From the NCBI GenBank assembly GCA_017523185.1, contig JAFWXB010000087.1:1-5331 (forward strand): a DNA stretch of 5,331 nucleotides, read 5' to 3'. The notes below the pieces were generated by a model. The model was not told the origin of the DNA, searched no databases, and was given only the letters and a program-made list of their open reading frames with translations. Below are positions 1-5,172 of this stretch, in pieces (the stretch's first letter is position 1; every line of letters starts with the position of its first letter). The stretch comes from Lachnospiraceae bacterium (GTDB taxonomy: Bacteria > Bacillota_A > Clostridia > Lachnospirales > Lachnospiraceae). The translations under genes and the position numbers were made by a program.

Positions 1-15
1 AATTAGAATAGAATT

Positions 16-525
16 TTATATCTGCAATGCGATTTCCCCATTCAATATCATTTCTACAAATGCTGTATCTCGTTTTATCCACGGTTGATGTAAAAATGCC
101 TGATTTTTACGCACCATTTCATGTAAGTCTACCCATTCTAAATGATACCCTTTTTCTATTTCGCTCTGAGTCATATGTGGTTCTGTTGTTTTTTCTTCAA
201 TATCACATTGATAAAACATAGTATGACATACATATTTTACCCCTTTTTGAAAAATATCCTCTCTCATTTCCAAAATTTCACCAAGTGGATATATCTTTTC
301 TCTTTTAATAAAAAGTCCTGATTCTTCTAACACCTCACGATAAAGTGCTTCTGCATGGTCTTCCATAAATTCTATTCCACCACCAAGAATTTTATAATCC
401 CCCATTGCCCCATGTTGTACTGCAATTTTTCCATTTTTGATAATAATTGCACGAGCAGCATATTTTTCAAAAACAGGCATATTTTCTGTGTAATTTTTTT
501 CATCAAAAACCAGTAACATTTTCAT
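16..525 (-). CDS. Nudix hydrolase family protein
   Basis: A 169-residue protein with a complete Nudix box at residues 49-71: the G-x5-E-x7-R-E-x-x-E-E-x-G-L pattern is intact (G49, E55, R63, E64, E67, E68, G70). These glutamates bind the divalent metal that hydrolyses nucleoside diphosphates linked to another group. The strand before the box (about 23-48) and the C-terminal part with the YHLEWVDL segment (about 127-134) fit a single-domain Nudix fold of normal length. The substrate cannot be read from sequence; oxidised nucleotide or sugar-nucleotide clean-up is possible but not shown. The start at 525 follows an AAAGGAA-like ribosome site about ten bases upstream; the Met two codons in is an alternative. 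It lies 152 bases downstream of the PurF-like gene in the same direction, with a hairpin between, so it is probably expressed separately or by read-through. Confidence 0.9.
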   Translation of the reverse strand: MKMLLVFDEKNYTENMPVFEKYAARAIIIKNGKIAVQHGAMGDYKILGGGIEFMEDHAEALYREVLEESGLFIKREKIYPLGEILEMREDIFQKGVKYVCHTMFYQCDIEEKTTEPHMTQSEIEKGYHLEWVDLHEMVRKNQAFLHQPWIKRDTAFVEMILNGEIALQI

Positions 526-557
526 AGATAATATTCCTTTTCTTTTATTAACCTAAA

Positions 558-612
558 ATTATAGAAATAAGACATATGATATATCATATCATATGCCTTA
601 TCATTGTTGCAA
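558..612 (-). promoter_or_regulatory. Possible promoter(s) for the Nudix gene
   Basis: Two weak minus-strand candidates exist. One has TTGCAA at 612-607, an 18-base spacer and TATGAT at 588-583, so its -10 sits inside the hairpin stem. The other is TATAAT at 563-558 with no clear -35, which would give a leader of about 26 bases. Both overlap the terminator-like hairpin, so which is used, if either, cannot be decided by eye. Confidence 0.25.
567..601 (-). terminator. Hairpin after the PurF-like gene, probable terminator
   Basis: A near-perfect inverted repeat pairs 567-582 with 586-601, leaving a 3-base centre. The only non-Watson-Crick position (572/596) is A/C on the plus strand but U-G in minus-strand RNA, so the minus RNA can form all 16 pairs. 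It is followed on the minus strand by a moderately U-rich stretch (UUUCUAUAAUUUU). It lies about 77 bases beyond the PurF-like stop. The stem is very AT-rich and the tail interrupted, so termination may be incomplete. The central 573-595 palindrome could also be a protein-binding site. Confidence 0.55.
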
Positions 613-677
613 CTACTGTATTTCTATTCTATTGTATTACGTTTTTATAATCCATTAGTATATTGATAAAACGATTG

Positions 678-2090
678 TTATTCTTTTCCGTTCCAACAAT
701 ATGTACATAATTTACATGGAGAAATACCAATTGATTCTACCATATCATCTAATCTCTGATAACAAAGGGAAGTAAAATTCAATTCTTTGCGAATATCTTC
801 TACCATTCCATGATAACTTTCGCTATCCGGATTTGCATAGTCTGCTAAAATCTCATTGGAAACTTTTCCTTCACGTTTTAAAATGGTTCTTCTTGTAATT
901 AAATCCATTTCTGAAGAAGAACGTGAGAAGTTCAAATATTTACAACCAAACATAATTGGTGGACAAGCCGGACGAATGTGTACTTCCTTTGCTCCACTTT
1001 CATATAAAAATTCCGTTGTTTCTCCAAGCTGTGTACCACGCACAATTGAATCATCTATTAAAAGAAGTCTTTTATTTTGAATTAACTGTTGTACAGGAAT
1101 TAATTTCATTTTTGCAATCATGCTTCTTTGAGCCTGACTTGTTGGCATAAACGAACGTGGCCATGTTGGTGTATATTTGATAAATGGTCGTGTAAATGGA
1201 ATTTTCGCTTCATTGGAATATCCTACTGCATGAGCAATTCCGGAATCCGGTACACCTGCAACACAATCTAAGTCTACACTATCTTTATCTCTTTTTGCTA
1301 AAAGTCTGCCACATTGGTTACGCATCATTTCTACATTCACACCTTCATATGTAGAAGTCGGATAACCATAATACACCCAAAGGAAAGAACAAATTTTCAT
1401 TTCTTTCTTTGGTGCACTTAATGTTTCCACACCTTCCGGTGTAATTTTGACAATTTCTGCCGGACCTAATTCTCTATAATCTGAATACCCCAAATTCAAA
1501 TAGGCAAAACTTTCAAAAGAAGCACAATATGCTCCCTGTTTTTTACCAATAATGACCGGTGTACGTCCTAATTTGTCACGTGATGCATAAATACCATGTG
1601 AAGTTAAAATTAATACCGTTAAAGAACCCATTACACGTTCTTGTAAATATTGTAACCCTTCTACAATTGTAGCTTTTTGATTAATAATAGCTGCTGCTAT
1701 TTCTGTTGGATTAATTAACCCACCACTCATTTCCAAGAAGTGTGTTTTTCCTGATTGAAAACATTCTTGTACTAATTCTTTGGCATTCGCAATTTTCCCA
1801 ACGGTTGTAATTGCAAAACTTCCCAAATGAGAATTTACCAAAAGTGGCTGTGGTTCAAAATCGGAAATACAGCCAATTCCTAAATTTCCTTCTAATTCTT
1901 CTACATCTTTTTCAAATTTTGTACGGAATGGAGAATTGGAAATATTATGGATAGCTCTGTTAAAACCATATTTCTGTCCATATACTGCCATTCCACCTCG
2001 TCTTGTTCCTAAATGTGAATGATAATCCGTTCCATAAAATAATTCTAATACACAATCTTTTTTTGATGCTACTGCGAAAAATCCGCCCAT
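678..2090 (-). CDS. PurF-like amidophosphoribosyltransferase paralogue with degenerate glutaminase domain
   Basis: A 470-residue protein with the two-domain layout of PurF, the enzyme that makes phosphoribosylamine from PRPP and glutamine in purine synthesis. The C-terminal phosphoribosyltransferase half is well kept: PDSG at 281-284 and the PRPP loop LLLIDDSIVRGTQ ending at 354. The cysteines matching the Bacillus-type Fe-S cluster are also present: C234, C383 and the C459/C462/C465 cluster followed by WNGK. The N-terminal half keeps the fold, but it begins MGGFFAV where PurF has MCGIFG, so the nucleophilic cysteine is glycine. The RYST segment is replaced by CISDFEP (about 74-80) and the HNGN segment by TTVGK (95-99). 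Glutamine hydrolysis is therefore unlikely; ammonia use or another PRPP-dependent role is inference. The start follows AGGAGG at 2095-2100 with a short 4-base gap. Automatic annotation would probably call this purF. I recall similar cysteine-less paralogues in gut Firmicutes and Bacteroides. Confidence 0.88.
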   Translation of the reverse strand: MGGFFAVASKKDCVLELFYGTDYHSHLGTRRGGMAVYGQKYGFNRAIHNISNSPFRTKFEKDVEELEGNLGIGCISDFEPQPLLVNSHLGSFAITTVGKIANAKELVQECFQSGKTHFLEMSGGLINPTEIAAAIINQKATIVEGLQYLQERVMGSLTVLILTSHGIYASRDKLGRTPVIIGKKQGAYCASFESFAYLNLGYSDYRELGPAEIVKITPEGVETLSAPKKEMKICSFLWVYYGYPTSTYEGVNVEMMRNQCGRLLAKRDKDSVDLDCVAGVPDSGIAHAVGYSNEAKIPFTRPFIKYTPTWPRSFMPTSQAQRSMIAKMKLIPVQQLIQNKRLLLIDDSIVRGTQLGETTEFLYESGAKEVHIRPACPPIMFGCKYLNFSRSSSEMDLITRRTILKREGKVSNEILADYANPDSESYHGMVEDIRKELNFTSLCYQRLDDMVESIGISPCKLCTYCWNGKE

Positions 2091-2272
2091 AATGCCTCCT
2101 GTCGTTGTTCATGGTTGTTTTTTGTCTTTTTATTTTCATAATTTAAAACTTAAAACTTCTTGAAAGCCCTAAATTTTACCCTTACAAATAAACTTACCTT
2201 TTATAACAGTTCAATAACCCTTTATTCAGCAGATTTTAAAAATCTACGTTCCGATATAAAAATTCCCTTCTT

Positions 2273-2301
2273 ATTATAATTTTAATCTACAAATTTTGCA
2301 A
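2273..2301 (-). promoter_or_regulatory. Predicted sigma-A promoter of the PurF-like gene
   Basis: On the minus strand TTGCAA (2301-2296, 4 of 6 to TTGACA) is followed by a 17-base spacer and a perfect TATAAT (2278-2273). Transcription would start near 2266, giving a long leader of about 175 bases. Confidence 0.55.
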
Positions 2302-2318
2302 CAAAAATAGAATTCTTC

Positions 2319-2347
2319 ATTACAAAACAACAAAATCGTATTATAAT
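2319..2347 (+). promoter_or_regulatory. Predicted sigma-A promoter of the YjfB-family gene
   Basis: ATTACA (2319-2324, 4 of 6 to TTGACA), a 17-base spacer and a perfect TATAAT (2342-2347). The start site would fall near 2354, about 43 bases before the ATG. A second candidate, a sigma-D-like -10 at 2251-2257, lies further upstream and is discussed in the findings. Confidence 0.45.
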
Positions 2348-2396
2348 AAATACAACAATTTGTGATTATATCACTATTTTTAAGGAGGGAAATTTT

Positions 2397-2591
2397 ATGG
2401 ATATAACAGATGTATCTTCTGCATTAAGTTCTTTAACAACTGCTGCCACAGGAAGTGTAGCTCAACAAGTTAGTATCGAAATGCTCGACCAAACAATGGA
2501 ATTAACAGAAAGCATGAATACGCAATTAGTTCAATTAATGGAACAGTCTGTCAATCCACATATTGGTGGGAATTTGAATCTTTTTATCTAA
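2397..2591 (+). CDS. YjfB-family putative motility protein
   Basis: A 64-residue protein that I recognise as the small YjfB family, annotated as putative motility proteins; the biochemical role is not established. Visible hallmarks are the MDI start, a Ser/Thr/Ala-rich N-terminal third, a central amphipathic segment (about 25-50, rich in Gln, Met, Glu and Leu) and a C-terminal PHIGGNLNL motif (54-62) matching the family's PHLGxNIDI ending. There is no signal peptide, membrane segment or cysteine. Length is typical for the family. The start is firm: AAGGAGG at 2382-2388 sits eight bases before the ATG, with in-frame coding throughout. It is the only plus-strand gene in the window and appears monocistronic, with its own promoter and a downstream hairpin. 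Its presence suggests a flagellated host or ancestor, although no other motility gene is in view. Confidence 0.85.
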   Translation: MDITDVSSALSSLTTAATGSVAQQVSIEMLDQTMELTESMNTQLVQLMEQSVNPHIGGNLNLFI

Positions 2592-2712
2592 AATAAAATA
2601 ACTTTGATAAGTATAATTTTTTCATAAAAATATTTGTAATCATTCTATTGCATGAAAAAATATCTGTTTTTCTTATTTTTATCAAACTTAAGTCTATTTA
2701 GATATCATTAAG

Positions 2713-2750
2713 TAAGAGGCACATTGTGCAATAAGTGCCTCTTATATTCT
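2713..2750 (+). terminator. Rho-independent terminator after the YjfB-family gene
   Basis: A perfect 10-base-pair stem (2713-2722 with 2735-2744, arms TAAGAGGCAC and GTGCCTCTTA) with a 12-base loop, followed on the plus strand by UAUUCUCAUCUUU. The minus-strand side lacks a U tract, so it mainly serves the plus-strand gene, though it is about 120 bases past its stop. It may slow transcripts leaving rtcB from the other side. No separate terminator is obvious for rtcB. Confidence 0.65.
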
Positions 2751-2807
2751 CATCTTTAAACATTATTTCTGTAAGAAAACAAAATATAACTTTTTCTGCC
2801 CCAAATT

Positions 2808-4007
2808 TTAGTTCGCTTTAAAATTATAAATCGGTTTCATAATATCTAAAATATCTACGGATTCCCTAATTACATCTATAATGTCCTCTAAAGATTTATA
2901 TGCCATTGGTGCTTCATCTAATGTCGCTTCATTTACAGAAGTAGTGTAAATACCTTCCATAGCTTTTTTATAGTCTTCTAAATTGATATTTTCTTTTGCT
3001 TTTCCTCTTGACATAATGCGACCTGCTCCATGTGGTGCTGAATAATTCCATTCCGGATTGCCCTTTCCAACAGCTAATACGCTACCATCTTTCATATTGA
3101 TAGGAATTAACACTTTTTCTCCTGCGTGAGCTGCAATCGCTCCTTTTCGTAAAATCATTTCTTTTGTATCAATATAATTGTGTATCGTGTGAAATCCGTC
3201 TGTTCCTGTTATGCCTGTACGAACCAATAACACTTCTGCAATTTTTTCGCGATTTCGTCTTGCAAATGCCTGACAGATTTCGACATCATGCATATAATCT
3301 TCAAAATATGTTCCGTATAAATAACATAAATCTTCCGGCATGGTTGTTTCGCGTTTTACCCATGCAATCTGTTTTAAAGCTGCTTGAATTTCTTTTCTTC
3401 TTCCTTGTTCTTTGTAAGTGCGAATAATTTCATCTCTTTCCTGAAAATACGTTTCTTTGCCTTTATTTAAGTCGATTGCCAACTGCTGATAAATTTCTGC
3501 TACCTGTTTTCCAAGATTTCGACTTCCTGTGTGAATAACAAGATAATTTGTTCCATCACTTGCTTTATCAACTTCGATAAAATGATTTCCACCACCTAAT
3601 GTACCTAAACTACGCATCAATCGTTTTGTATCTTTTAAACTTCTGTAACAACAAAGCGCTTCTAAATCAAAGCGTTCCTGCCTGCCTTCCCAAACATTCT
3701 TTCCGGATGGAATAAAATGAGCAGCTTCATCTAATTTAACAAAATCAATTTCGTCTTTTCCAAGACATACCGTATACATACCACAACCAATATCTACGCC
3801 TACAATATTTGGTACGACTTTATCCATAACTGTCATTGTAGTTCCTATGGTACAACCTTTTCCTGCATGAACATCAGGCATAATGCGAATTTTGCTGTTT
3901 TCTGTAAATTCATAATCACACATTCTGCGAATCTGCTCAATTGCTTCTTCCTCAATGACTTTCGTATAACATATCGCAGTATTTACTTTTCCTTTAATTT
4001 CTAACAT
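2808..4007 (-). CDS. rtcB: RNA-splicing ligase RtcB
   Basis: A 399-residue RtcB, the GTP- and Mn-dependent ligase that joins 2',3'-cyclic-phosphate (or 3'-phosphate) and 5'-OH RNA ends in tRNA splicing or RNA repair. The family's active-site motifs are present in order: MPDVHAGKG (43-51), VGVDIGCG with D72 and metal-binding C75, GTLGGGNHF with H142, IHTGSRNLG with H159, HTIHNY with H276, and SAPHGAGR with H326, the histidine that becomes guanylylated. DEAPMAYKS (364-372) and a Lys-containing C-terminus complete the domain. Length fits the compact bacterial form. I chose the Met at 4007 because AAGGGG lies seven bases upstream and MLEIKGK matches the usual RtcB beginning. An in-frame extension to 4070 would run through a terminator-like hairpin. 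No archease, RtcA, RtcR or PrfH gene is adjacent in the window, so the RNA substrate is unknown. Confidence 0.96.
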   Translation of the reverse strand: MLEIKGKVNTAICYTKVIEEEAIEQIRRMCDYEFTENSKIRIMPDVHAGKGCTIGTTMTVMDKVVPNIVGVDIGCGMYTVCLGKDEIDFVKLDEAAHFIPSGKNVWEGRQERFDLEALCCYRSLKDTKRLMRSLGTLGGGNHFIEVDKASDGTNYLVIHTGSRNLGKQVAEIYQQLAIDLNKGKETYFQERDEIIRTYKEQGRRKEIQAALKQIAWVKRETTMPEDLCYLYGTYFEDYMHDVEICQAFARRNREKIAEVLLVRTGITGTDGFHTIHNYIDTKEMILRKGAIAAHAGEKVLIPINMKDGSVLAVGKGNPEWNYSAPHGAGRIMSRGKAKENINLEDYKKAMEGIYTTSVNEATLDEAPMAYKSLEDIIDVIRESVDILDIMKPIYNFKAN

Positions 4008-4014
4008 AGTTTTA

Positions 4015-4020
4015 CCCCTT
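4015..4020 (-). promoter_or_regulatory. Ribosome binding site fixing the rtcB start
   Basis: AAGGGG on the minus strand, seven bases before the ATG at 4007-4005. It argues for the 399-residue product over the 420-residue extension, which lacks a comparable site and overlaps the hairpin stem. Confidence 0.75.
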
Positions 4021-4038
4021 TCTGATTGATGATATAAC

Positions 4039-4081
4039 AAAAAACGCCTATCTTGTATTAACGTACACAAGATAAGCGTTT
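4039..4081 (-). terminator. Terminator-like hairpin with U tract in the rtcB leader
   Basis: Bases 4042-4056 pair with 4067-4081 around a 10-base loop. The single plus-strand mismatch (4048 C / 4075 A) becomes a G-U pair in minus-strand RNA, so that RNA forms a continuous 15-pair stem. The stem ends in GCGUUU and runs straight into UUUGUUAU, giving six consecutive U residues: the form of an intrinsic terminator in the minus direction. It stands only 35 bases before the rtcB ATG. It either ends the small upstream ORF's transcript or attenuates rtcB. The plus-strand copy also has a T-rich tail after GG. Confidence 0.7.
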
Positions 4082-4091
4082 GGATTTTTAT

Positions 4092-4120
4092 ATTATAAAA
4101 TTCCTTTCAGATGTTTGGAT
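4092..4120 (-). promoter_or_regulatory. Possible rtcB promoter
   Basis: A perfect TATAAT on the minus strand (4097-4092) is the only good -10 close to rtcB. The -35 region 17-18 bases upstream (ATCCAA or TATCCA) is poor. Transcription would begin near 4085, so the hairpin at 4042-4081 would be almost the first thing transcribed. Confidence 0.35.
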
Positions 4121-4122
4121 AA

Positions 4123-4156
4123 AATTGATAATAACAAAAAAATCAATTATTGTTAT
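4123..4156 (-). repeat. Overlapping AU-rich inverted repeats after the small ORF
   Basis: Two seven-base-pair stems share sequence and exclude each other: ATAACAA (4156-4150) with TTGTTAT (4137-4131), and AATTGAT (4148-4142) with ATCAATT (4129-4123). Both are pure or nearly pure A/T, so chance is a serious possibility in this background. Confidence 0.35.
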
Positions 4157-4165
4157 ATTTTTTTA

Positions 4166-4294
4166 TCAGCTCTGCAATCTTTCATGTTTTTTTCGCTCTC
4201 TTACATATGTGTACGTCAAAATAAAGCCCTGCTTACGTTCCAGCGCTTCACTACTACATTCATATAGAGAATCTAACATGAAAATTGTATTCAT
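4166..4294 (-). CDS. Unrecognised 42-residue small protein upstream of rtcB
   Basis: A 42-codon ORF that I do not recognise. It starts MNTIFMLDSLYE, has one cysteine (C13), a middle segment ending FILTYTYV (24-31), and a strongly basic, charged tail (VRERKKHERLQS, 31-42). There is no clear transmembrane helix or signal peptide, and no run of one amino acid as in a classical attenuator leader peptide. Support for it being a gene: AAAGGA at 4309-4304 is nine bases before the ATG, a TTGATT/17/TATAGT promoter lies just upstream, the unit sits between two minus-strand terminators, and codons are a sensible mix. It would otherwise leave an empty stretch of about 385 bases. It runs in the rtcB direction, 158 bases before rtcB. 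It may be a stand-alone small protein, an upstream ORF tuning rtcB, or chance. Confidence 0.5.
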   Translation of the reverse strand: MNTIFMLDSLYECSSEALERKQGFILTYTYVRERKKHERLQS

Positions 4295-4347
4295 CTGCGT
4301 ATTTCCTTTCTGTTTTATTTCATAATAAAAATGTCTTTCTATTTTTT

Positions 4348-4376
4348 ACTATACACACGTTTTATAGAAAAATCAA
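4348..4376 (-). promoter_or_regulatory. Predicted sigma-A promoter of the small ORF / rtcB unit
   Basis: On the minus strand TTGATT (4376-4371, 4 of 6), a 17-base spacer and TATAGT (4353-4348, 5 of 6). The start site would be near 4341, about 46 bases before the small ORF. The -35 begins directly at the end of the preceding gene's terminator tail, which fits a compact gene boundary. Confidence 0.5.
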
Positions 4377-4436
4377 GTAAAAAAAGTGGCTTTTTTCTCA
4401 CTTATTTTACCTAAGCGAAAAAATTTAAGCCACTTT
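4376..4436 (-). terminator. Strong rho-independent terminator of the 4466-4912 gene
   Basis: AAAGTGGCTT (4383-4392) pairs with AAGCCACTTT (4427-4436). Pairing may continue inward with TTTTTTC (4391-4397) against GAAAAAA (4417-4423) and CTTA against TAAG. In minus-strand RNA the stem ends GCCACUUU and continues into a run of seven U residues (4385-4379). The hairpin begins about 30 bases after the stop codon at 4466, so it closes that gene's transcript. Confidence 0.8.
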
Positions 4437-4465
4437 ATCACAATACAACATTTCCTTTTATAACT

Positions 4466-4912
4466 TTACTCCACTTTTATCTCTACCACATTTGAAACAC
4501 TTCGTTTACTATCTTTATCTCCAAAAACAATTAAACGCAATTCATTTTCTTCATAAAATAAATACACTTTTTCTTCTTGATGAATTTCTTCTGCAGTTAC
4601 TTCTACTTGATAAGAATCATCTGCTAATATGATTGCTTTAGAAAAATCAGATATATTTTGCTGGAAAAATAATTCTTTTAATAAAATGCCTTGACCTTCT
4701 ACCTGTTTTTCCTCTCCTTTTCCATTTACGCGTGTTCCTGTGACTTGTTTATAGCTTAATTGCGTAATATCAACAAGATATGTTTCTTCTTTTGTTTCTA
4801 TTTGTAATGTATTTTCCGGAATATCTTCACGCATTTGAAAATGCCTTACTCCAAAAATAATTGCAAGTACAACGATTATACTTAAAAAAATAAATATTTT
4901 ATTTGACTTCAT
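4466..4912 (-). CDS. Membrane-anchored protein resembling the molybdopterin-binding oxidoreductase fold
   Basis: A 148-residue protein with a short positive N-terminus (KSNK), one hydrophobic helix (about 6-22) and a soluble domain that should face outside the membrane. It has no lipobox cysteine, so the helix is an anchor or uncleaved signal. The soluble part follows the pattern I associate with the sulphite-oxidase-type molybdopterin-binding fold: VDITQLSY (47-54), TGTRVNGKGE (58-67), a GILLKELF segment (75-82), AIILADDSYQVEV (93-105), EEI (108-110) and an RSVSNVVEIKVE ending (137-148). The protein contains no cysteine, so the usual molybdenum-ligand residue is absent and enzymatic activity is doubtful. 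A binding or structural role is inference. The start is well set by AAGGAG at 4921-4926, eight bases from the ATG. It has its own terminator. The fold assignment is by pattern only and could be wrong. Confidence 0.75.
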   Translation of the reverse strand: MKSNKIFIFLSIIVVLAIIFGVRHFQMREDIPENTLQIETKEETYLVDITQLSYKQVTGTRVNGKGEEKQVEGQGILLKELFFQQNISDFSKAIILADDSYQVEVTAEEIHQEEKVYLFYEENELRLIVFGDKDSKRSVSNVVEIKVE

Positions 4913-4977
4913 GACTTTCTCTCCTTGTTTTACATATCATTTTCTTTATGTAAATACTTATATTAAAATTTTTTATA

Positions 4978-5007
4978 AATATATACAATTTATCCTTTTT
5001 TTCGCAA
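4978..5007 (-). promoter_or_regulatory. Possible promoter of the 4466-4912 gene
   Basis: On the minus strand TTGCGA (5007-5002, 4 of 6), an 18-base spacer and TATATT (4983-4978, 5 of 6), giving a leader of about 58 bases. The whole 4913-5172 gap is very AT-rich, so false matches are likely. Confidence 0.3.
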
Positions 5008-5116
5008 ATGTTTTCTATGTTATAATAAAATAAATAACTATTTTTATTTGAAGTGGAGGACTTTTCTATATAACAAATATTTTCTCTGAAAGAAGATTGC
5101 AGACTGCTTTCAAAAT

Positions 5117-5171
5117 AAACCAAATACATTTTATAAATTGGAAAAAGGGAAAAGATGACGTTATTTGGTTT
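5117..5171 (-). terminator. Inverted repeat after the partial membrane-protein gene, possible terminator
   Basis: AAACCAAATA (5117-5126) and TATTTGGTTT (5162-5171) form a perfect 10-pair stem. It starts within two bases of the partial gene's stop and is followed on the minus strand by AUUUUG. The 35-base loop and short U run are atypical, so this is a weak terminator candidate. Confidence 0.35.
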
Positions 5172-5172
5172 T

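Larger units (their letters stand above)
2091..2396. other. Divergent intergenic region between the PurF-like and YjfB-family genes
   Basis: These 306 bases contain no ORF I can support. They hold the AGGAGG ribosome site of the PurF-like gene (2095-2100), its predicted promoter (2273-2301), the predicted promoter of the small plus-strand gene (2319-2347) and that gene's AAGGAGG site (2382-2388). The predicted PurF-like mRNA leader is about 175 bases. In it I see only a short hairpin (about 2229-2247, eight pairs including one G-U) and no recognisable riboswitch or T-box motif. Confidence 0.6.

Noticed and set aside
27..221. 64-codon plus-strand ORF
   Set aside because: Antisense shadow of the Nudix coding sequence, with no ribosome site.
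856..1150. Two overlapping plus-strand ORFs of 74 and 64 codons
   Set aside because: Both are antisense to the conserved phosphoribosyltransferase half of the PurF-like gene and resemble no known protein.
2245..2257. Possible PurR box (AWWGTTCGGWWWT-like) near the PurF-like promoter
   Set aside because: TACGTTCCGATAT matches about 10 of 13 positions but breaks the central CGG, and no second inverted box lies at the expected spacing.
2091..2266. Riboswitch or T-box in the long PurF-like leader
   Set aside because: No guanine-riboswitch core, T-box AGGGUGG motif or leader terminator is visible; only a short AU hairpin near 2229-2247.
3164..3427. 87-codon plus-strand ORF
   Set aside because: Antisense to the conserved core of rtcB; no start signals.
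4008..4070. N-terminal extension of rtcB by 21 codons to a start at 4070
   Set aside because: The extra codons run through the hairpin at 4042-4070 and do not look like RtcB; the Met at 4007 has a good AAGGGG site and begins the family's normal sequence.
4080..4325. 81-codon plus-strand ORF opposite the small ORF
   Set aside because: It begins with TTG inside the hairpin arm, with no ribosome site or promoter, and is Phe/Ile/Cys-rich in the way antisense frames of AT-rich DNA are; the minus-strand 42-codon ORF has far better signals.
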